Shown: positions 37,606 to 46,646 of the stretch, one piece after another
Position numbering within the stretch: position 1 is the first letter of the stretch
How the letters are laid out: the number at the start of each line of letters is the position of its first letter
DNA from: Marine Group III euryarchaeote CG-Bathy1
Lineage (GTDB): Archaea > Thermoplasmatota > Poseidoniia > MGIII > CG-Epi1
NCBI GenBank assembly: GCA_001875425.1
Contig: MIYU01000001.1
Span: 1-64,000, forward strand
Reading direction: 5' to 3'
Length of the DNA: 64,000 nt
Notes under the pieces: generated by a model
Told to the model about the DNA's origin: nothing
The model's input: only the letters and a program-made list of their open reading frames with translations
Database searches by the model: none
Translations under genes and position numbers: made by a program

Positions 37606-38546
37606 TGCGCGCTTTAGAGGTGGTCGATTTAGTCAAAGAATTTCCAACAGGATACAACCTCCCTCCCAATAGGGTGATAGAGGATATCTCATTTGAAATG
37701 GATATGGGCGATAGGATGGCAATAATAGGTCCAAATGGGTGTGGTAAAACTACCTTACTCAAAACACTGGCCACTATTTATCTTCCAGATTCAGGTTCCA
37801 TTAAGCTTTTCAGCCAAGATATGTTAAAACACCGTTCTCGCGCTCGTAAAACCTTCTCCTTCGTATCTCCTTCTCTAAATTTTCAATCTAAACTAACACT
37901 TTCACAAACTATATCTTATTTTGCCACAGTACTCCAAAAACCACCAGAAATAGTAATACCATTTTTGAAACGTACTAATCTTTACAAAATGTGGAATTCT
38001 CGTATAGAATCATTTTCAGAGGGTCAAAAGGCCATATTACGTTTAGCACTCGGTTTCTTAAAACAACCAAAAATTCTTTTTTTAGATGAAGTGGTAGCCA
38101 ACTTAGATGTTTCTAGAAAAGAAAGTGTAATAAACATTATAGAGGAAATGGAAGCTTATCAAGATTTAACCTTGGTAATGGTTGATCATGATCCATATGT
38201 AGTAGATAGATTGTGTAGTAAAATTCTAGTTCTGAAAGGAAACGGCACAGTACATTCTGTAAGTTCCGTTTCCGATTTAATGAATAAATTGCATTACAAT
38301 TTTTCCGTAGATGTCACACTAAAATCCGACATACCTGATTCAAAAGCCCTTTCTATTAGTAAAGCAATGAGAAAAAATAATCTAAAAGTCCGATATTTCG
38401 CAGAAGATGAAAAAAATCTTAAATCTATAATAAACAAATTGATTTCTTTGGGCCCAATCATTCAAGAATTTACAACGTCTTCTGTATCTATGAGGGACGT
38501 TTATTATTTATTATTCGAAGGTGGTTTAGATGAAGGTGATGTTTAG
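37605..38546 (+). CDS. ABC transporter ATPase
   Basis: A 313-residue ATPase that powers the upstream permease. Walker A is GPNGCGKTTL, the signature is FSEGQ (degenerate from LSGGQ), Walker B is ILFLDEV and the switch histidine is in VDHDPY. About 80 residues after the core form an extra C-terminal domain. There is no gap before the following beta-propeller gene, so the complex may include all three proteins. Confidence 0.92.
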   Translation: MRALEVVDLVKEFPTGYNLPPNRVIEDISFEMDMGDRMAIIGPNGCGKTTLLKTLATIYLPDSGSIKLFSQDMLKHRSRARKTFSFVSPSLNFQSKLTLSQTISYFATVLQKPPEIVIPFLKRTNLYKMWNSRIESFSEGQKAILRLALGFLKQPKILFLDEVVANLDVSRKESVINIIEEMEAYQDLTLVMVDHDPYVVDRLCSKILVLKGNGTVHSVSSVSDLMNKLHYNFSVDVTLKSDIPDSKALSISKAMRKNNLKVRYFAEDEKNLKSIINKLISLGPIIQEFTTSSVSMRDVYYLLFEGGLDEGDV

Positions 38547-40973
38547 TTGCAATGGCGTCTAAAAATATTTGATGATAGATATAAGCCCACCCGCATTCAA
38601 GCAAAACAAAAAGTCAACGGAGAAATAATATCTTTAGATTGTGATAAAACCGGTCAAAAAGTAGTCGCATCGACTAGCACACATACCTATTTTTTTCTGG
38701 ATAGAAAATTAATAGAAACAATCGAAAAAGAAGGCGTTAAACAAGCTATTTTTTCCAGAGATGGTTCAAGAGTAGTATTAATCTGTTTCAACGGCATTTA
38801 TACTTATGATTCATGGGGCAATCAGCGTTGGTCATACAACACAGAAGAAGATATCCACTCTGCAGTCTTTTCTAAAAACGGTTCTTATTTAGCAATTTCA
38901 GAAGGTAAGAATTTATTATTATTAGATAAAGAAGGGTCCATTATTTGGAAGGAAAAATCAGACAACTTTGTCGGGGGTATTGTTTTTTCAAATTCTCAAA
39001 AAATCTTAGTAGGCATGGACAAGGGAGTATCTTGCTTTGATTTCAGCGGAGAAAAATTATGGGCAACTCATACTGGTAATTTAGTTCTAGGAATTGCAAC
39101 TAGTGAAACAAATACAATAGCTATATCTGGTAAAGAACTTATTTTTCTTAATAACAACGGCGAACTTATTTGGAAAACCAAAGTGGGCCCCTTCCGTTCT
39201 CTTTCTATAGCGCACGATGGTGGAATAATGGTCGCAACAGACACGTCTGTTCGTAGATTCACTCAAACAGGCAAAGAAGTGTGGAATGTAGGTGGAGAAG
39301 AATTTGTTGAAACCTGTAAATTCATGCATACTGGGGATTTTACTGCAATGGCATTTGGCGGTGAAATTTTTAATTCTCATAACCTTCAAGCTCTAGATGG
39401 CACAGGCAATGTAGTTTGGTCATACAACGCGGGTCAAAATATCAAAGATTTAGCTATACCTGAGAATGGAGGATTAGTTATAGCAGCACTCGAAAACAAA
39501 ATATGGTGGTTTCAAAATACCGGTTATTTAAAAATGAGAGTAAATTTAGATCTGACTAAATGTTCAAAATTAATCAAAAAAGTTTCTGCATACGAACCAG
39601 ATTTAAGACTCGTCATAGATAAGGCCAATTCTTCCAATTTAGATGAATTATACAAGGAGGCAGAAAACCTCTCAAAAGGTAATCACGACACTCTCAGAAA
39701 TTCATATGAAATACTCTCAGAAATACTTTCCAGATTAGAAACTCTTCACATACGTCATGTAGAATATTTAGACACTCTACCGATTTTTCTTTCTAAAATG
39801 GGTCTAGATTCAAACTTACCAGAAATCTTAATTCCAAACCTTTATCCACTTTATTCTCTATATTATGACGTAGAATCTAAAACCATCTTATCTTCATTAT
39901 TGGATGATATTAAATTCAATATCAAACATCTCAAAAATACGGAAAAAAATCTCTCAGATTCCAATACTACACTGTCAAATGAAAAGGTATCTTTTCTAAA
40001 TTCAGGTCTTAAAGCTTTGAGGAAAGAACAACGCTTCGTTCGTAGTTTGATGGATAAACAGTCATCCGAAAAAGAAAAAATTCAAATTAAAATCAAGGAA
40101 TTAATAAATGAGTGGTTACAAACGGGCAAAATCACTGTAGATACTTTCGCTTTTTCTGAAAAAATCCGCCTTGAATATTCGGCTCAAGATGATTTATTGA
40201 ACGCAATCAGAAATAGAATGGAAGGCCATCTTGCTTTTGTAGATCAGACTTCAGATTTAGATGATTTAATTTTATCTTCTATTCGTTTTGAAAGTAAACC
40301 TTCGAACGTTATTTTACACAGCACCATAAAGAATAATGCAAAGTTTACAATCGATAAAATCAAAATACTTATTAGAATTAATGGAGATTCTCTCGGTTTA
40401 TCTGAAAATCATTCGGATACCCTACAGGTAGGTCATTTAGATTCTTCTGAAACGTACAACCTTTCTTTTAATTTCATTCCAATCAATTCGAATACAACCG
40501 ATATCATTCTAATATCTCAATACGAGATTAACACAGGTCAAATCGTAACTTCTAGATTAGGTAAAATCTCTTCACTCGTAAAAGATTGTTTCGTAACTCC
40601 ATTGGAGGTGGATGGTAGTATCCATTCTGAAAAAAGAGCAGAATATAGAAAAAATCATTTCCAATTCACCCTCAAAGTAGAAGGCGTTTCTTATTCTCAA
40701 TTATTAGATTTTAATACAAGACATCTTCGTAGTTTCCATTTATCAGATTTACATTCAGATGAACAAAAATCGATATCCTATTATTCTGCTAAATCTAATT
40801 TATCAGATTCTGATTATTTCTTAATGTCTATAATACAAAAAACTCCACAAAATACATGCGAACTCGAATGTGTTTGTTATTCTAATGATACTGTAGGTAC
40901 TGAACTTATTATCAAAGAACTCATTGCTGCTTTTAGCGATTCAATTCTACACACTGGAGGGAAATTAGTTTAG
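38547..40973 (+). CDS. Cytoplasmic PQQ/WD-like beta-propeller protein with coiled-coil, linked to an ABC transporter
   Basis: An 808-residue protein with no signal peptide, starting with TTG directly at the ATPase stop. Residues about 15-330 hold repeats of roughly 40 residues, each ending in a G-x-x-x-W motif (WGNQRWSY, GSIIWKEK, GEKLWATH, GELIWKTK, GKEVWNVG, GNVVWSY), a propeller of the PQQ/quinoprotein type. A helical region with coiled-coil character (about 340-560) and a beta-rich C-terminal region follow. Function is unknown. It may regulate the transporter, or recruit cargo to it from inside. Confidence 0.75.
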   Translation: MQWRLKIFDDRYKPTRIQAKQKVNGEIISLDCDKTGQKVVASTSTHTYFFLDRKLIETIEKEGVKQAIFSRDGSRVVLICFNGIYTYDSWGNQRWSYNTEEDIHSAVFSKNGSYLAISEGKNLLLLDKEGSIIWKEKSDNFVGGIVFSNSQKILVGMDKGVSCFDFSGEKLWATHTGNLVLGIATSETNTIAISGKELIFLNNNGELIWKTKVGPFRSLSIAHDGGIMVATDTSVRRFTQTGKEVWNVGGEEFVETCKFMHTGDFTAMAFGGEIFNSHNLQALDGTGNVVWSYNAGQNIKDLAIPENGGLVIAALENKIWWFQNTGYLKMRVNLDLTKCSKLIKKVSAYEPDLRLVIDKANSSNLDELYKEAENLSKGNHDTLRNSYEILSEILSRLETLHIRHVEYLDTLPIFLSKMGLDSNLPEILIPNLYPLYSLYYDVESKTILSSLLDDIKFNIKHLKNTEKNLSDSNTTLSNEKVSFLNSGLKALRKEQRFVRSLMDKQSSEKEKIQIKIKELINEWLQTGKITVDTFAFSEKIRLEYSAQDDLLNAIRNRMEGHLAFVDQTSDLDDLILSSIRFESKPSNVILHSTIKNNAKFTIDKIKILIRINGDSLGLSENHSDTLQVGHLDSSETYNLSFNFIPINSNTTDIILISQYEINTGQIVTSRLGKISSLVKDCFVTPLEVDGSIHSEKRAEYRKNHFQFTLKVEGVSYSQLLDFNTRHLRSFHLSDLHSDEQKSISYYSAKSNLSDSDYFLMSIIQKTPQNTCELECVCYSNDTVGTELIIKELIAAFSDSILHTGGKLV

Positions 40974-41266
40974 TATTCTCTCCACTTATGTTTACATTCT
41001 AAGCATTGATATATTCTAGTTTCCGGTTCATCAGATGCACGTGTTTGTCTTATTATCCACGATGCTTTATTATGGCCACATTTCCCACATTCTATTACGG
41101 TGGTGGGTAATGTACCACTGATATCATCGACTACTTCTCTTTCTTTCTGACTTGCAGTAGTACTAGTAATAACTGCTCCACCTTTATCTTCCTTATATCC
41201 ACATTTTTTACATATCGATACCTCTCCTTCTGGATACAATATCGTTTTACACTTGGGACAGAACAT
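40970..41266 (-). CDS. tfs: Transcription factor S (TFS, TFIIS-like)
   Basis: A 98-residue factor that stimulates RNA cleavage by stalled RNA polymerase. The N-terminal zinc ribbon has CPKC and CKKC; the C-terminal ribbon has CGKC and CLEC, with the RASDEPETR hairpin whose Asp and Glu reach the polymerase active site. Its ATG overlaps the ferredoxin stop (TAATG), and its 3' end overlaps the propeller gene by 4 bases, so the two stops interlock. Confidence 0.95.
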   Translation of the reverse strand: MFCPKCKTILYPEGEVSICKKCGYKEDKGGAVITSTTASQKEREVVDDISGTLPTTVIECGKCGHNKASWIIRQTRASDEPETRIYQCLECKHKWREY

Positions 41267-41610
41267 TAATCTTCAGTAATCAAAACCGTTTGAACTGGGC
41301 ATACAGATTCACAGGCTCTACAAATTATACACTCTGGCTCTCTTAGCATCAATGGTTTTTGTTTCGATGCCGTGCTATTAGGAGTATCAAACCATTCGAA
41401 AACTTCAACAGGGCAAGCGTCTATACAGGCTCCATCTCCTATACATTCATCCATATCAACACCTACAACTGTCCCCCATATTCCTAATTTATCCGAATCC
41501 GTTCCTTCATAGGGGCGCTCGTCGTTCGCCCATACATCTATTTCACAATCTTCACCAGGTATGGTTGCGACTTTATTCCAAGTACTTTGGTAATCCTCAT
41601 CAATGGCCAT
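41266..41610 (-). CDS. fdx: Zinc-containing seven-iron ferredoxin
   Basis: A 114-residue low-potential electron carrier. The first cluster motif CIGDGACIDACP has Asp in place of the second cysteine, as in the 3Fe-4S cluster of Thermoplasma and Sulfolobus ferredoxins. The second, CIICRACESVCP, binds a 4Fe-4S cluster. The N-terminal extension (residues 1-45) and the loop EWFDTPNSTASKQKP match the zinc-ferredoxin family, although the usual zinc-binding histidines are not obvious. It probably serves the archaeal 2-oxoacid oxidoreductases and shares a transcript with tfs. Confidence 0.88.
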   Translation of the reverse strand: MAIDEDYQSTWNKVATIPGEDCEIDVWANDERPYEGTDSDKLGIWGTVVGVDMDECIGDGACIDACPVEVFEWFDTPNSTASKQKPLMLREPECIICRACESVCPVQTVLITED

Positions 41611-41680
41611 AGTTCAGAACCATGCATGGGGTTTTTTAAATCTAATGATTCACATTTCATGTCATTCTCTTAGTAAGCAA

Positions 41681-41690
41681 TTTTATATTA
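41681..41690 (+). promoter_or_regulatory. TATA box of aEF-1 beta
   Basis: TTTTATATTA, 24 to 33 bases before the ATG at 41714, so the transcript should be nearly leaderless. The same 103-base spacer carries an AT-rich ATTTAAAAAACC near 41634-41643 on the minus strand for the ferredoxin gene. Confidence 0.6.
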
Positions 41691-41713
41691 ACTACATTTT
41701 ACAGTGGATTATT

Positions 41714-41980
41714 ATGGGCGAAGTCGCTATCAAATATCGTTTAATGCCTGAGTCTCCAGAAGTAGACACAGACGCAATTATATCTAAAATTCCATCCTTG
41801 TTACCTGATGATGTTAATCTAGGCGCTAGTGAAACCAAACCGTTCGCATTTGGATTACAGGCAATATTCATATTGGTAAGGGGCCCTGATCGAGGAGGTC
41901 TTCCTGACGAACTAGAGAATGCTTTAGGAAATATAGACGAAATACAATCGGTCGAACTTGAAGAAATGTCTTTGATTTAA
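41714..41980 (+). CDS. ef1b: Elongation factor 1-beta (aEF-1B)
   Basis: An 88-residue guanine nucleotide exchange factor for EF-1A. It starts MGEVAIKYRLMPESPEVD and ends with DEIQSVELEEMSLI, the whole-family pattern. An in-frame upstream extension to 41603 exists but the TATA box at 41681 lies inside it, so the ATG at 41714 is the real start. Confidence 0.94.
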   Translation: MGEVAIKYRLMPESPEVDTDAIISKIPSLLPDDVNLGASETKPFAFGLQAIFILVRGPDRGGLPDELENALGNIDEIQSVELEEMSLI

Positions 41981-42031
41981 TTAATTGTAACTAACATACA
42001 ACTTTTTATTGATTAAATTACTGGAGGTATT

Positions 42032-43213
42032 ATGGACTACGATTTAATTGTCGTTGGCGCAGGACCTGGAGGCAGCACAGCCGCGCGTTTTGCAGCTGAA
42101 AACGGCGCACGTGTTCTTTTATTAGAAAAAAGAGAGAAGATAGGATATCCAGTTAGATGCGGAGAGGGCATTGCACCCAAATGGCTGGAATTTTCAAATA
42201 TACCTATTGATAATTATTGGATTTCTAAAAAAGTAAAAGGCGCAAAAATCTTCTCTCCAAATGGCTCATGCTTGGTCGTTGAAGATGATAATTTAGGAAC
42301 TGAAGTCGGTTTGGTTATAGATAGAGTAAAATTCGATCAAACCGTTGCCGATTTGGCAGTTGAAGCTGGTGCAGAATGTCGCGTTGGTGTATTTGTTAAA
42401 TCATTAATTATAGAAAATAACACGGTCAAAGGAGTAGAAGTAACTAGTAATGGTGTTGAAGAAAAAATAAGTTGTAATTTAGTTATAGGTGCAGACGGTT
42501 TCGAATCTCAAGTAGGGCGCTGGGCCGGTTTGAATACTTTAACTAAACCTTCAGATTCTTGTGGAGCTCTACAATACTATCTAACTAATTTGAATATAGA
42601 TCCAAATTATTGCGAATTCTATCTTTCAAAAGGTTCGAAAGGGGCATATATCTGGAGCTTTCCAAAATCTAAAACAGAATCCAATGTAGGTATCGGTTGC
42701 TTAATGAGCAGAGTTCACAACCCAGGTGAAATAAGGGATTTACTCGATGATTTCATTTCTAATCATCCAGATTTTAGTAAAGGTACAAGCATTAATGAAA
42801 TGGGCGGCGGCGTAAGTCTTTCTCCTCCATTAGATAAAACAATTCGCCAAGGCGTAATGCTCGTTGGTGATGCAGCTAGACATATAGATTCTATCACAGG
42901 CGGTGGAATAGCCAATGCCTGTATCGCCGGGATGGTTGCAGGAAAAGTAGCTGCAGATTCTATTAAATCAAAAGACTATTCAGAAGAGTTTTTAGAGAAA
43001 TATGAAAAAGGTTGGAGAGAACTAATGGAGGATAGATTGTATCATTCTTATGTTGCCAAAACAAAACTTTCACAAGTTTCTCCAGAAATGATAGATACTG
43101 TCGTAGCTACCATGAATAGAGTAGGTGTAGCAGAACCGACTGTACAATCAATTCTTTCCGTTTTAGATGAGTATCATCCAGATATTTTAAGAGAAGTCGG
43201 TGAAATGATTTGA
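42032..43213 (+). CDS. Digeranylgeranylglycerophospholipid reductase-like (GGR copy 2)
   Basis: A 393-residue FAD protein that saturates isoprenoid chains of archaeal membrane lipids. FAD motif VVGAGPGGSTAARFAA near the start, the PVRCGEGIAPKWL segment characteristic of archaeal lipid reductases, GADGFESQVGRWAG, and VGDAARHIDSITGGGI. A GGAGG ribosome binding site lies 6 bases upstream. The conserved CGE cysteine makes this the stronger candidate of the two reductases for lipid saturation. The stop is shared with the next gene (TTGA). Confidence 0.9.
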   Translation: MDYDLIVVGAGPGGSTAARFAAENGARVLLLEKREKIGYPVRCGEGIAPKWLEFSNIPIDNYWISKKVKGAKIFSPNGSCLVVEDDNLGTEVGLVIDRVKFDQTVADLAVEAGAECRVGVFVKSLIIENNTVKGVEVTSNGVEEKISCNLVIGADGFESQVGRWAGLNTLTKPSDSCGALQYYLTNLNIDPNYCEFYLSKGSKGAYIWSFPKSKTESNVGIGCLMSRVHNPGEIRDLLDDFISNHPDFSKGTSINEMGGGVSLSPPLDKTIRQGVMLVGDAARHIDSITGGGIANACIAGMVAGKVAADSIKSKDYSEEFLEKYEKGWRELMEDRLYHSYVAKTKLSQVSPEMIDTVVATMNRVGVAEPTVQSILSVLDEYHPDILREVGEMI

Positions 43214-43815
43214 AAGCTCTCATAGTAGGCGATAGACCAATTTTAGAAGATGTTTCAAGATTAGCAGAGGGCCGTTTTGTTATTGCCGCAGATGGTGGTG
43301 CCAATAGATTGCTAAGTCACGGCATAAGGCCTGATTTAGTTATAGGTGATATGGATTCTATATCTTCTAGTTCAAAGAGAGAACTCGAAGATGTACTCTT
43401 GGAAGATAAGAATATCAATTCTACAGATTTAGAAAAAGCATTCGACTACGCTAAAGATCAAAACGCTTCACAAATAACAGTCATAGGTTGGGCGGGCGGC
43501 CGAGTAGATCATACACTGGCTGCATTCGGTCTCGTATTCAAAGGTGCAATTTTAATTGATGAAGTGTTTCATGTAGAAGAAATAAAAGAGAAGTTTTCTT
43601 TCAGTTCTCCCGAAGGCACTATTTTTTCCTTAATATCTGTTCCAACAGCAGTTGTTTCAGTTTCTGGTTCAAGATGGGATTTAGATCAAACTAGTCTGAA
43701 TCTCGGAGGCCGTGCCTTACACAACGAAGTCGATTCAAGTGGGAAAGTAACTATCACTTGTCATTCAGGCAAACTAGCATTGATGAGAGGCAAATTCAGG
43801 CTTCCGCACGATTAA
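43210..43815 (+). CDS. Thiamine pyrophosphokinase
   Basis: Makes thiamine diphosphate from thiamine and ATP. The 201 residues carry the family pattern: AADGGANRLL, PDLVIGDMDS, STDLEKAFDYA, GWAGGRVDHTLA and a C-terminal beta-sandwich with the SRWDLDQ segment. The TTG start overlaps the upstream reductase stop, with GGTGA 7 bases upstream. It overlaps the facing symporter gene by 20 bases. Confidence 0.88.
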   Translation: MKALIVGDRPILEDVSRLAEGRFVIAADGGANRLLSHGIRPDLVIGDMDSISSSSKRELEDVLLEDKNINSTDLEKAFDYAKDQNASQITVIGWAGGRVDHTLAAFGLVFKGAILIDEVFHVEEIKEKFSFSSPEGTIFSLISVPTAVVSVSGSRWDLDQTSLNLGGRALHNEVDSSGKVTITCHSGKLALMRGKFRLPHD

Positions 43816-45241
43816 AAATTGCCGAACTAATTACAGTAATACTGCCTGAACCAATCAAAGCGGAAAGAAAAACTCCGAGGTTAGCAAGTCCCCATTCATT
43901 TACGGGGTTCGTCAGGTATCCAATTCCTGTTCCTATATCTGCCGTTATTGCACCATACACAATTACTGAAAGCAAGCCCGATATAGCTCCTATCAAACTT
44001 CCTTTAGGTGTTATTTTATCTGAAAGGGTTAGAAAAATCGGTAACACAGTGGCCGCAGCAAACAGATCTGCTACCAGAAAAATTCTAAAGACACTCAATG
44101 TCTCATCTTTAAGATACCAAGCCAGAATAATAGCAATAGGAACTATCGCGATAGTAACATATCTAGCTTCTTTTAATGATATTTTACCATCTGTAATATC
44201 TCGAGAAATAACAGCTACCAAAGCATTTTGCAACGTATCTATGCTAGAACAAACTAAGGCTATTCCAATAATAATGAACATAGCAAGTATTCCTGTAGAA
44301 TAATCTTTAATCAGCTCAAAAAAAGTAATTGAAGGATCATTCAAAGCACCTTCTCCAGCTTTCACCGTACCAAGGAAACCCATGAGTAGTACGGCTATGA
44401 AACATAGTCCTGCAGCAAGGTAGGATCCTTTTCGAAGTGCTAAATCATTTTCAGAAGCCCAAGCACGTTGCCAGTTACCCTGAGAGAACATCTCAGCGGC
44501 AGTTATCGCTAACACTAATGCTAATCCAGCTTCGAAGGTTGAATAGTCTGAAATACTTCCATGTAACCACTCCCATTCTACATCTTCTGGAGTGTACGCT
44601 TTCGCATTTTCCCACATATCGGACATCCCTGAAGTAACTATTATTAACAAAATACATATAATCAACCAAATAACAAAATAAGATTGTATACGATCAGTCT
44701 TAATCGATACAGGAAGCCCCCCCATCGTAGTATATACTGTAGTTACAATTCCAACAGCTATAATAGGTATTAACGGGTCCATACCTGATAGAAAATTCAT
44801 AGCCTTTCCAATAGCAATATATTCTGCAAACATGAAAGTTAACATATATATTGTAGAAATTATTCCAACATAAATTTGCATTGTTCTTCCCATTCTCTGT
44901 TTAACATAATCGGCTAAAGTTACTCCTTCTGGTGTTATTCTTCTTATTATCGGTCCTATGTTTGCTAATAAAATAAAAGGAGTAGCAGATGAAAGAGCAT
45001 AACCTAGAACATCATAGAAACCACCATAGTATCCGACTTCTGATGGGCCAAAAAGTATCCAGATTCCCATACCAGAAGCAAACAAACTTAGCCCAATACT
45101 GAGCCAAGATTGACTGTTTCTGGCAGAGAGGTATTCATCAAAGCTCGATTCTTTTTTCAGAGCATTCGTAATTCCTAACCAAGCAAAAAATCCTAATGAA
45201 ACTGCCATGAGAAGATATGCATAATTTACATCCATCATCAT
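43796..45241 (-). CDS. Sodium:solute symporter (SSS family)
   Basis: A 481-residue membrane transporter with about 13 hydrophobic helices that uses the sodium gradient to import a solute such as proline, a sugar or pantothenate. Family features include GASGMGIW-like sequence in helix 2 (ASGMGIWILFGPSEVGYYG) and ALVCSSIDTLQNALVAVISRDI in helix 8, where sodium is bound. The substrate cannot be told. It overlaps the thiamine kinase 3' end, a tail-to-tail overlap. Confidence 0.9.
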   Translation of the reverse strand: MMMDVNYAYLLMAVSLGFFAWLGITNALKKESSFDEYLSARNSQSWLSIGLSLFASGMGIWILFGPSEVGYYGGFYDVLGYALSSATPFILLANIGPIIRRITPEGVTLADYVKQRMGRTMQIYVGIISTIYMLTFMFAEYIAIGKAMNFLSGMDPLIPIIAVGIVTTVYTTMGGLPVSIKTDRIQSYFVIWLIICILLIIVTSGMSDMWENAKAYTPEDVEWEWLHGSISDYSTFEAGLALVLAITAAEMFSQGNWQRAWASENDLALRKGSYLAAGLCFIAVLLMGFLGTVKAGEGALNDPSITFFELIKDYSTGILAMFIIIGIALVCSSIDTLQNALVAVISRDITDGKISLKEARYVTIAIVPIAIILAWYLKDETLSVFRIFLVADLFAAATVLPIFLTLSDKITPKGSLIGAISGLLSVIVYGAITADIGTGIGYLTNPVNEWGLANLGVFLSALIGSGSITVISSAIFNRAEA

Positions 45242-45261
45242 TTTCCTATGTCTGTATCCAT

Positions 45262-45269
45262 CTTATAAG
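45262..45269. promoter_or_regulatory. Palindromic TATA-like element at the symporter start
   Basis: CTTATAAG is a perfect palindrome 21 to 28 bases before the symporter ATG, in the 88-base spacer to the divergent aminotransferase. It could serve as TBP site in either direction; for the symporter it implies leaderless mRNA. Confidence 0.4.
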
Positions 45270-45329
45270 TTTTCCATAAGCACGCTTTTAGGGATGTTCT
45301 CCTATTCCTATCTATTAGGGTGTTGAAAA

Positions 45330-46646
45330 TTGACAAAAGAAAATATACCATTACCATCTAAACTTATTGATGATTCTCTAAAGGAAACAGGTTTCTCATC
45401 TAACAATCTCGCTATAAGGGAGGTAAATCGCTTAGTTAATATTCTTGAAGACAAAACAGGTATCGATTTCATACGTATGGAGTTCGGCATACCAAATATT
45501 CCTCCTCCTGATTTTGTTAAAGAGGTAGAGCAAGAAGCTATGAGTCGAGGCGTACATGGGGCCTACCCTCCTTTTGACGGCATTCCTGAATTAAAACAGG
45601 CAGGTTCACGTTTCTTCGAAGCATTTTTCAATGTAAAAGTTCCAACTAATTCGATAATACCAACATGTGGTTCAATGCAAGGGGGGTTTATTTCTCAACA
45701 GCTCGCGGGAAATCTTTTTCCCAATAGAAAAAAAATACTGTTTTTAGATCCGACTTTCCCCGTATCGAAATTACAAACTCGTTTCTTAGGTCTTGAAACA
45801 GAGGGTATCGATCTCTACGACTGTAGGGGGGATTCTTTACTTACAGCTATAAGAAAAAAATTCGAAGAAGGGAATATTGGAGGTCTTTTATGGTCCTCTC
45901 CAAACAATCCTTCTTGGATTTGTTTGAGGCCTAGTGAGCTACAAGGTATAGCTGAATTATGTGATAAATATAAGGTCCTAGCAATAGAAGATCAAGCATA
46001 CATAGGTATGGATTTCCGTCAAGATTATTCTACTCCTTTTACAGAACCCTTCATACCTTCAGTAGCACAGTATGGTAATTATTGGGTAACACTCATCTCT
46101 TCTTCAAAGGCGTTTTCTTATCCAGGTCCAAGATGTGCCATATCTGTCATATCTCCTGCTCTTGTAGATATGAAATTTCCAAATCTAAAAGATAAATGCG
46201 GTTCTGAAACATTCGGCCATTCCTTCTCACATGGTGGTTTGTATGTTACTACCTCTGGCGTTAGCCATGCATCACAATACGGACTGTCATCATTACTCAA
46301 TGCAGCTTGTGATGGTTCTTTTAATTTCGTTGAACACACTCGTGAATACAGTTTACGCTCTGAAAAAATTTGTAAAATATTTACCAATCACGGTTTTCAT
46401 CAAGTCTACAAAACAGATATCGATATCCCTGTAGGAAATGGTTTTTTCCTGACAATGTGTTATCCAGATTTTACTGGTAACGATTTACTAAAAGAATTAC
46501 TTAGGTATGGTATTTCAACAACAACTCTTTCTAGTTCAGGCTCTTCTAGGGATGAAGGGTTACGAATTTGTATTTCATTCGTAAAACCCACCGAAATCTC
46601 TTTACTAGAGCAGCGTTTGAAGCATTTCGCGGAGGATCATATTTGA
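45330..46646 (+). CDS. Fold-type I PLP aminotransferase (class I/II), specificity unknown
   Basis: A 438-residue cytoplasmic transaminase. Visible marks are MEFGIPNIPPP, GAYPPFDGIPELKQAG, the SPNNPSW cofactor asparagine, EDQAYIGMDF, and the PLP lysine in SSSKAFSYPGPRC, with the arginine clamp region DEGLRICISF near the end. A TTG start at 45330 is used. The stop overlaps the next aminotransferase start (TTGA). It could convert aspartate, alanine or aromatic amino acids. Confidence 0.85.
   Translation: MTKENIPLPSKLIDDSLKETGFSSNNLAIREVNRLVNILEDKTGIDFIRMEFGIPNIPPPDFVKEVEQEAMSRGVHGAYPPFDGIPELKQAGSRFFEAFFNVKVPTNSIIPTCGSMQGGFISQQLAGNLFPNRKKILFLDPTFPVSKLQTRFLGLETEGIDLYDCRGDSLLTAIRKKFEEGNIGGLLWSSPNNPSWICLRPSELQGIAELCDKYKVLAIEDQAYIGMDFRQDYSTPFTEPFIPSVAQYGNYWVTLISSSKAFSYPGPRCAISVISPALVDMKFPNLKDKCGSETFGHSFSHGGLYVTTSGVSHASQYGLSSLLNAACDGSFNFVEHTREYSLRSEKICKIFTNHGFHQVYKTDIDIPVGNGFFLTMCYPDFTGNDLLKELLRYGISTTTLSSSGSSRDEGLRICISFVKPTEISLLEQRLKHFAEDHI

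Noticed and set aside
41603-41713. N-terminal extension of aEF-1 beta
   Set aside because: The in-frame extension contains the TATA box, and the family begins at MGEVAIKY.
43758-44303. A 181-residue plus-strand open frame
   Set aside because: It is antisense to the symporter gene, which has clear membrane helices and family motifs; the plus frame has no recognisable content.
46568-46642. Earlier start for the branched-chain aminotransferase
   Set aside because: Would lie within the preceding aminotransferase and add no family-like sequence; the TTG at 46643 has GGAGG upstream and overlaps the stop.
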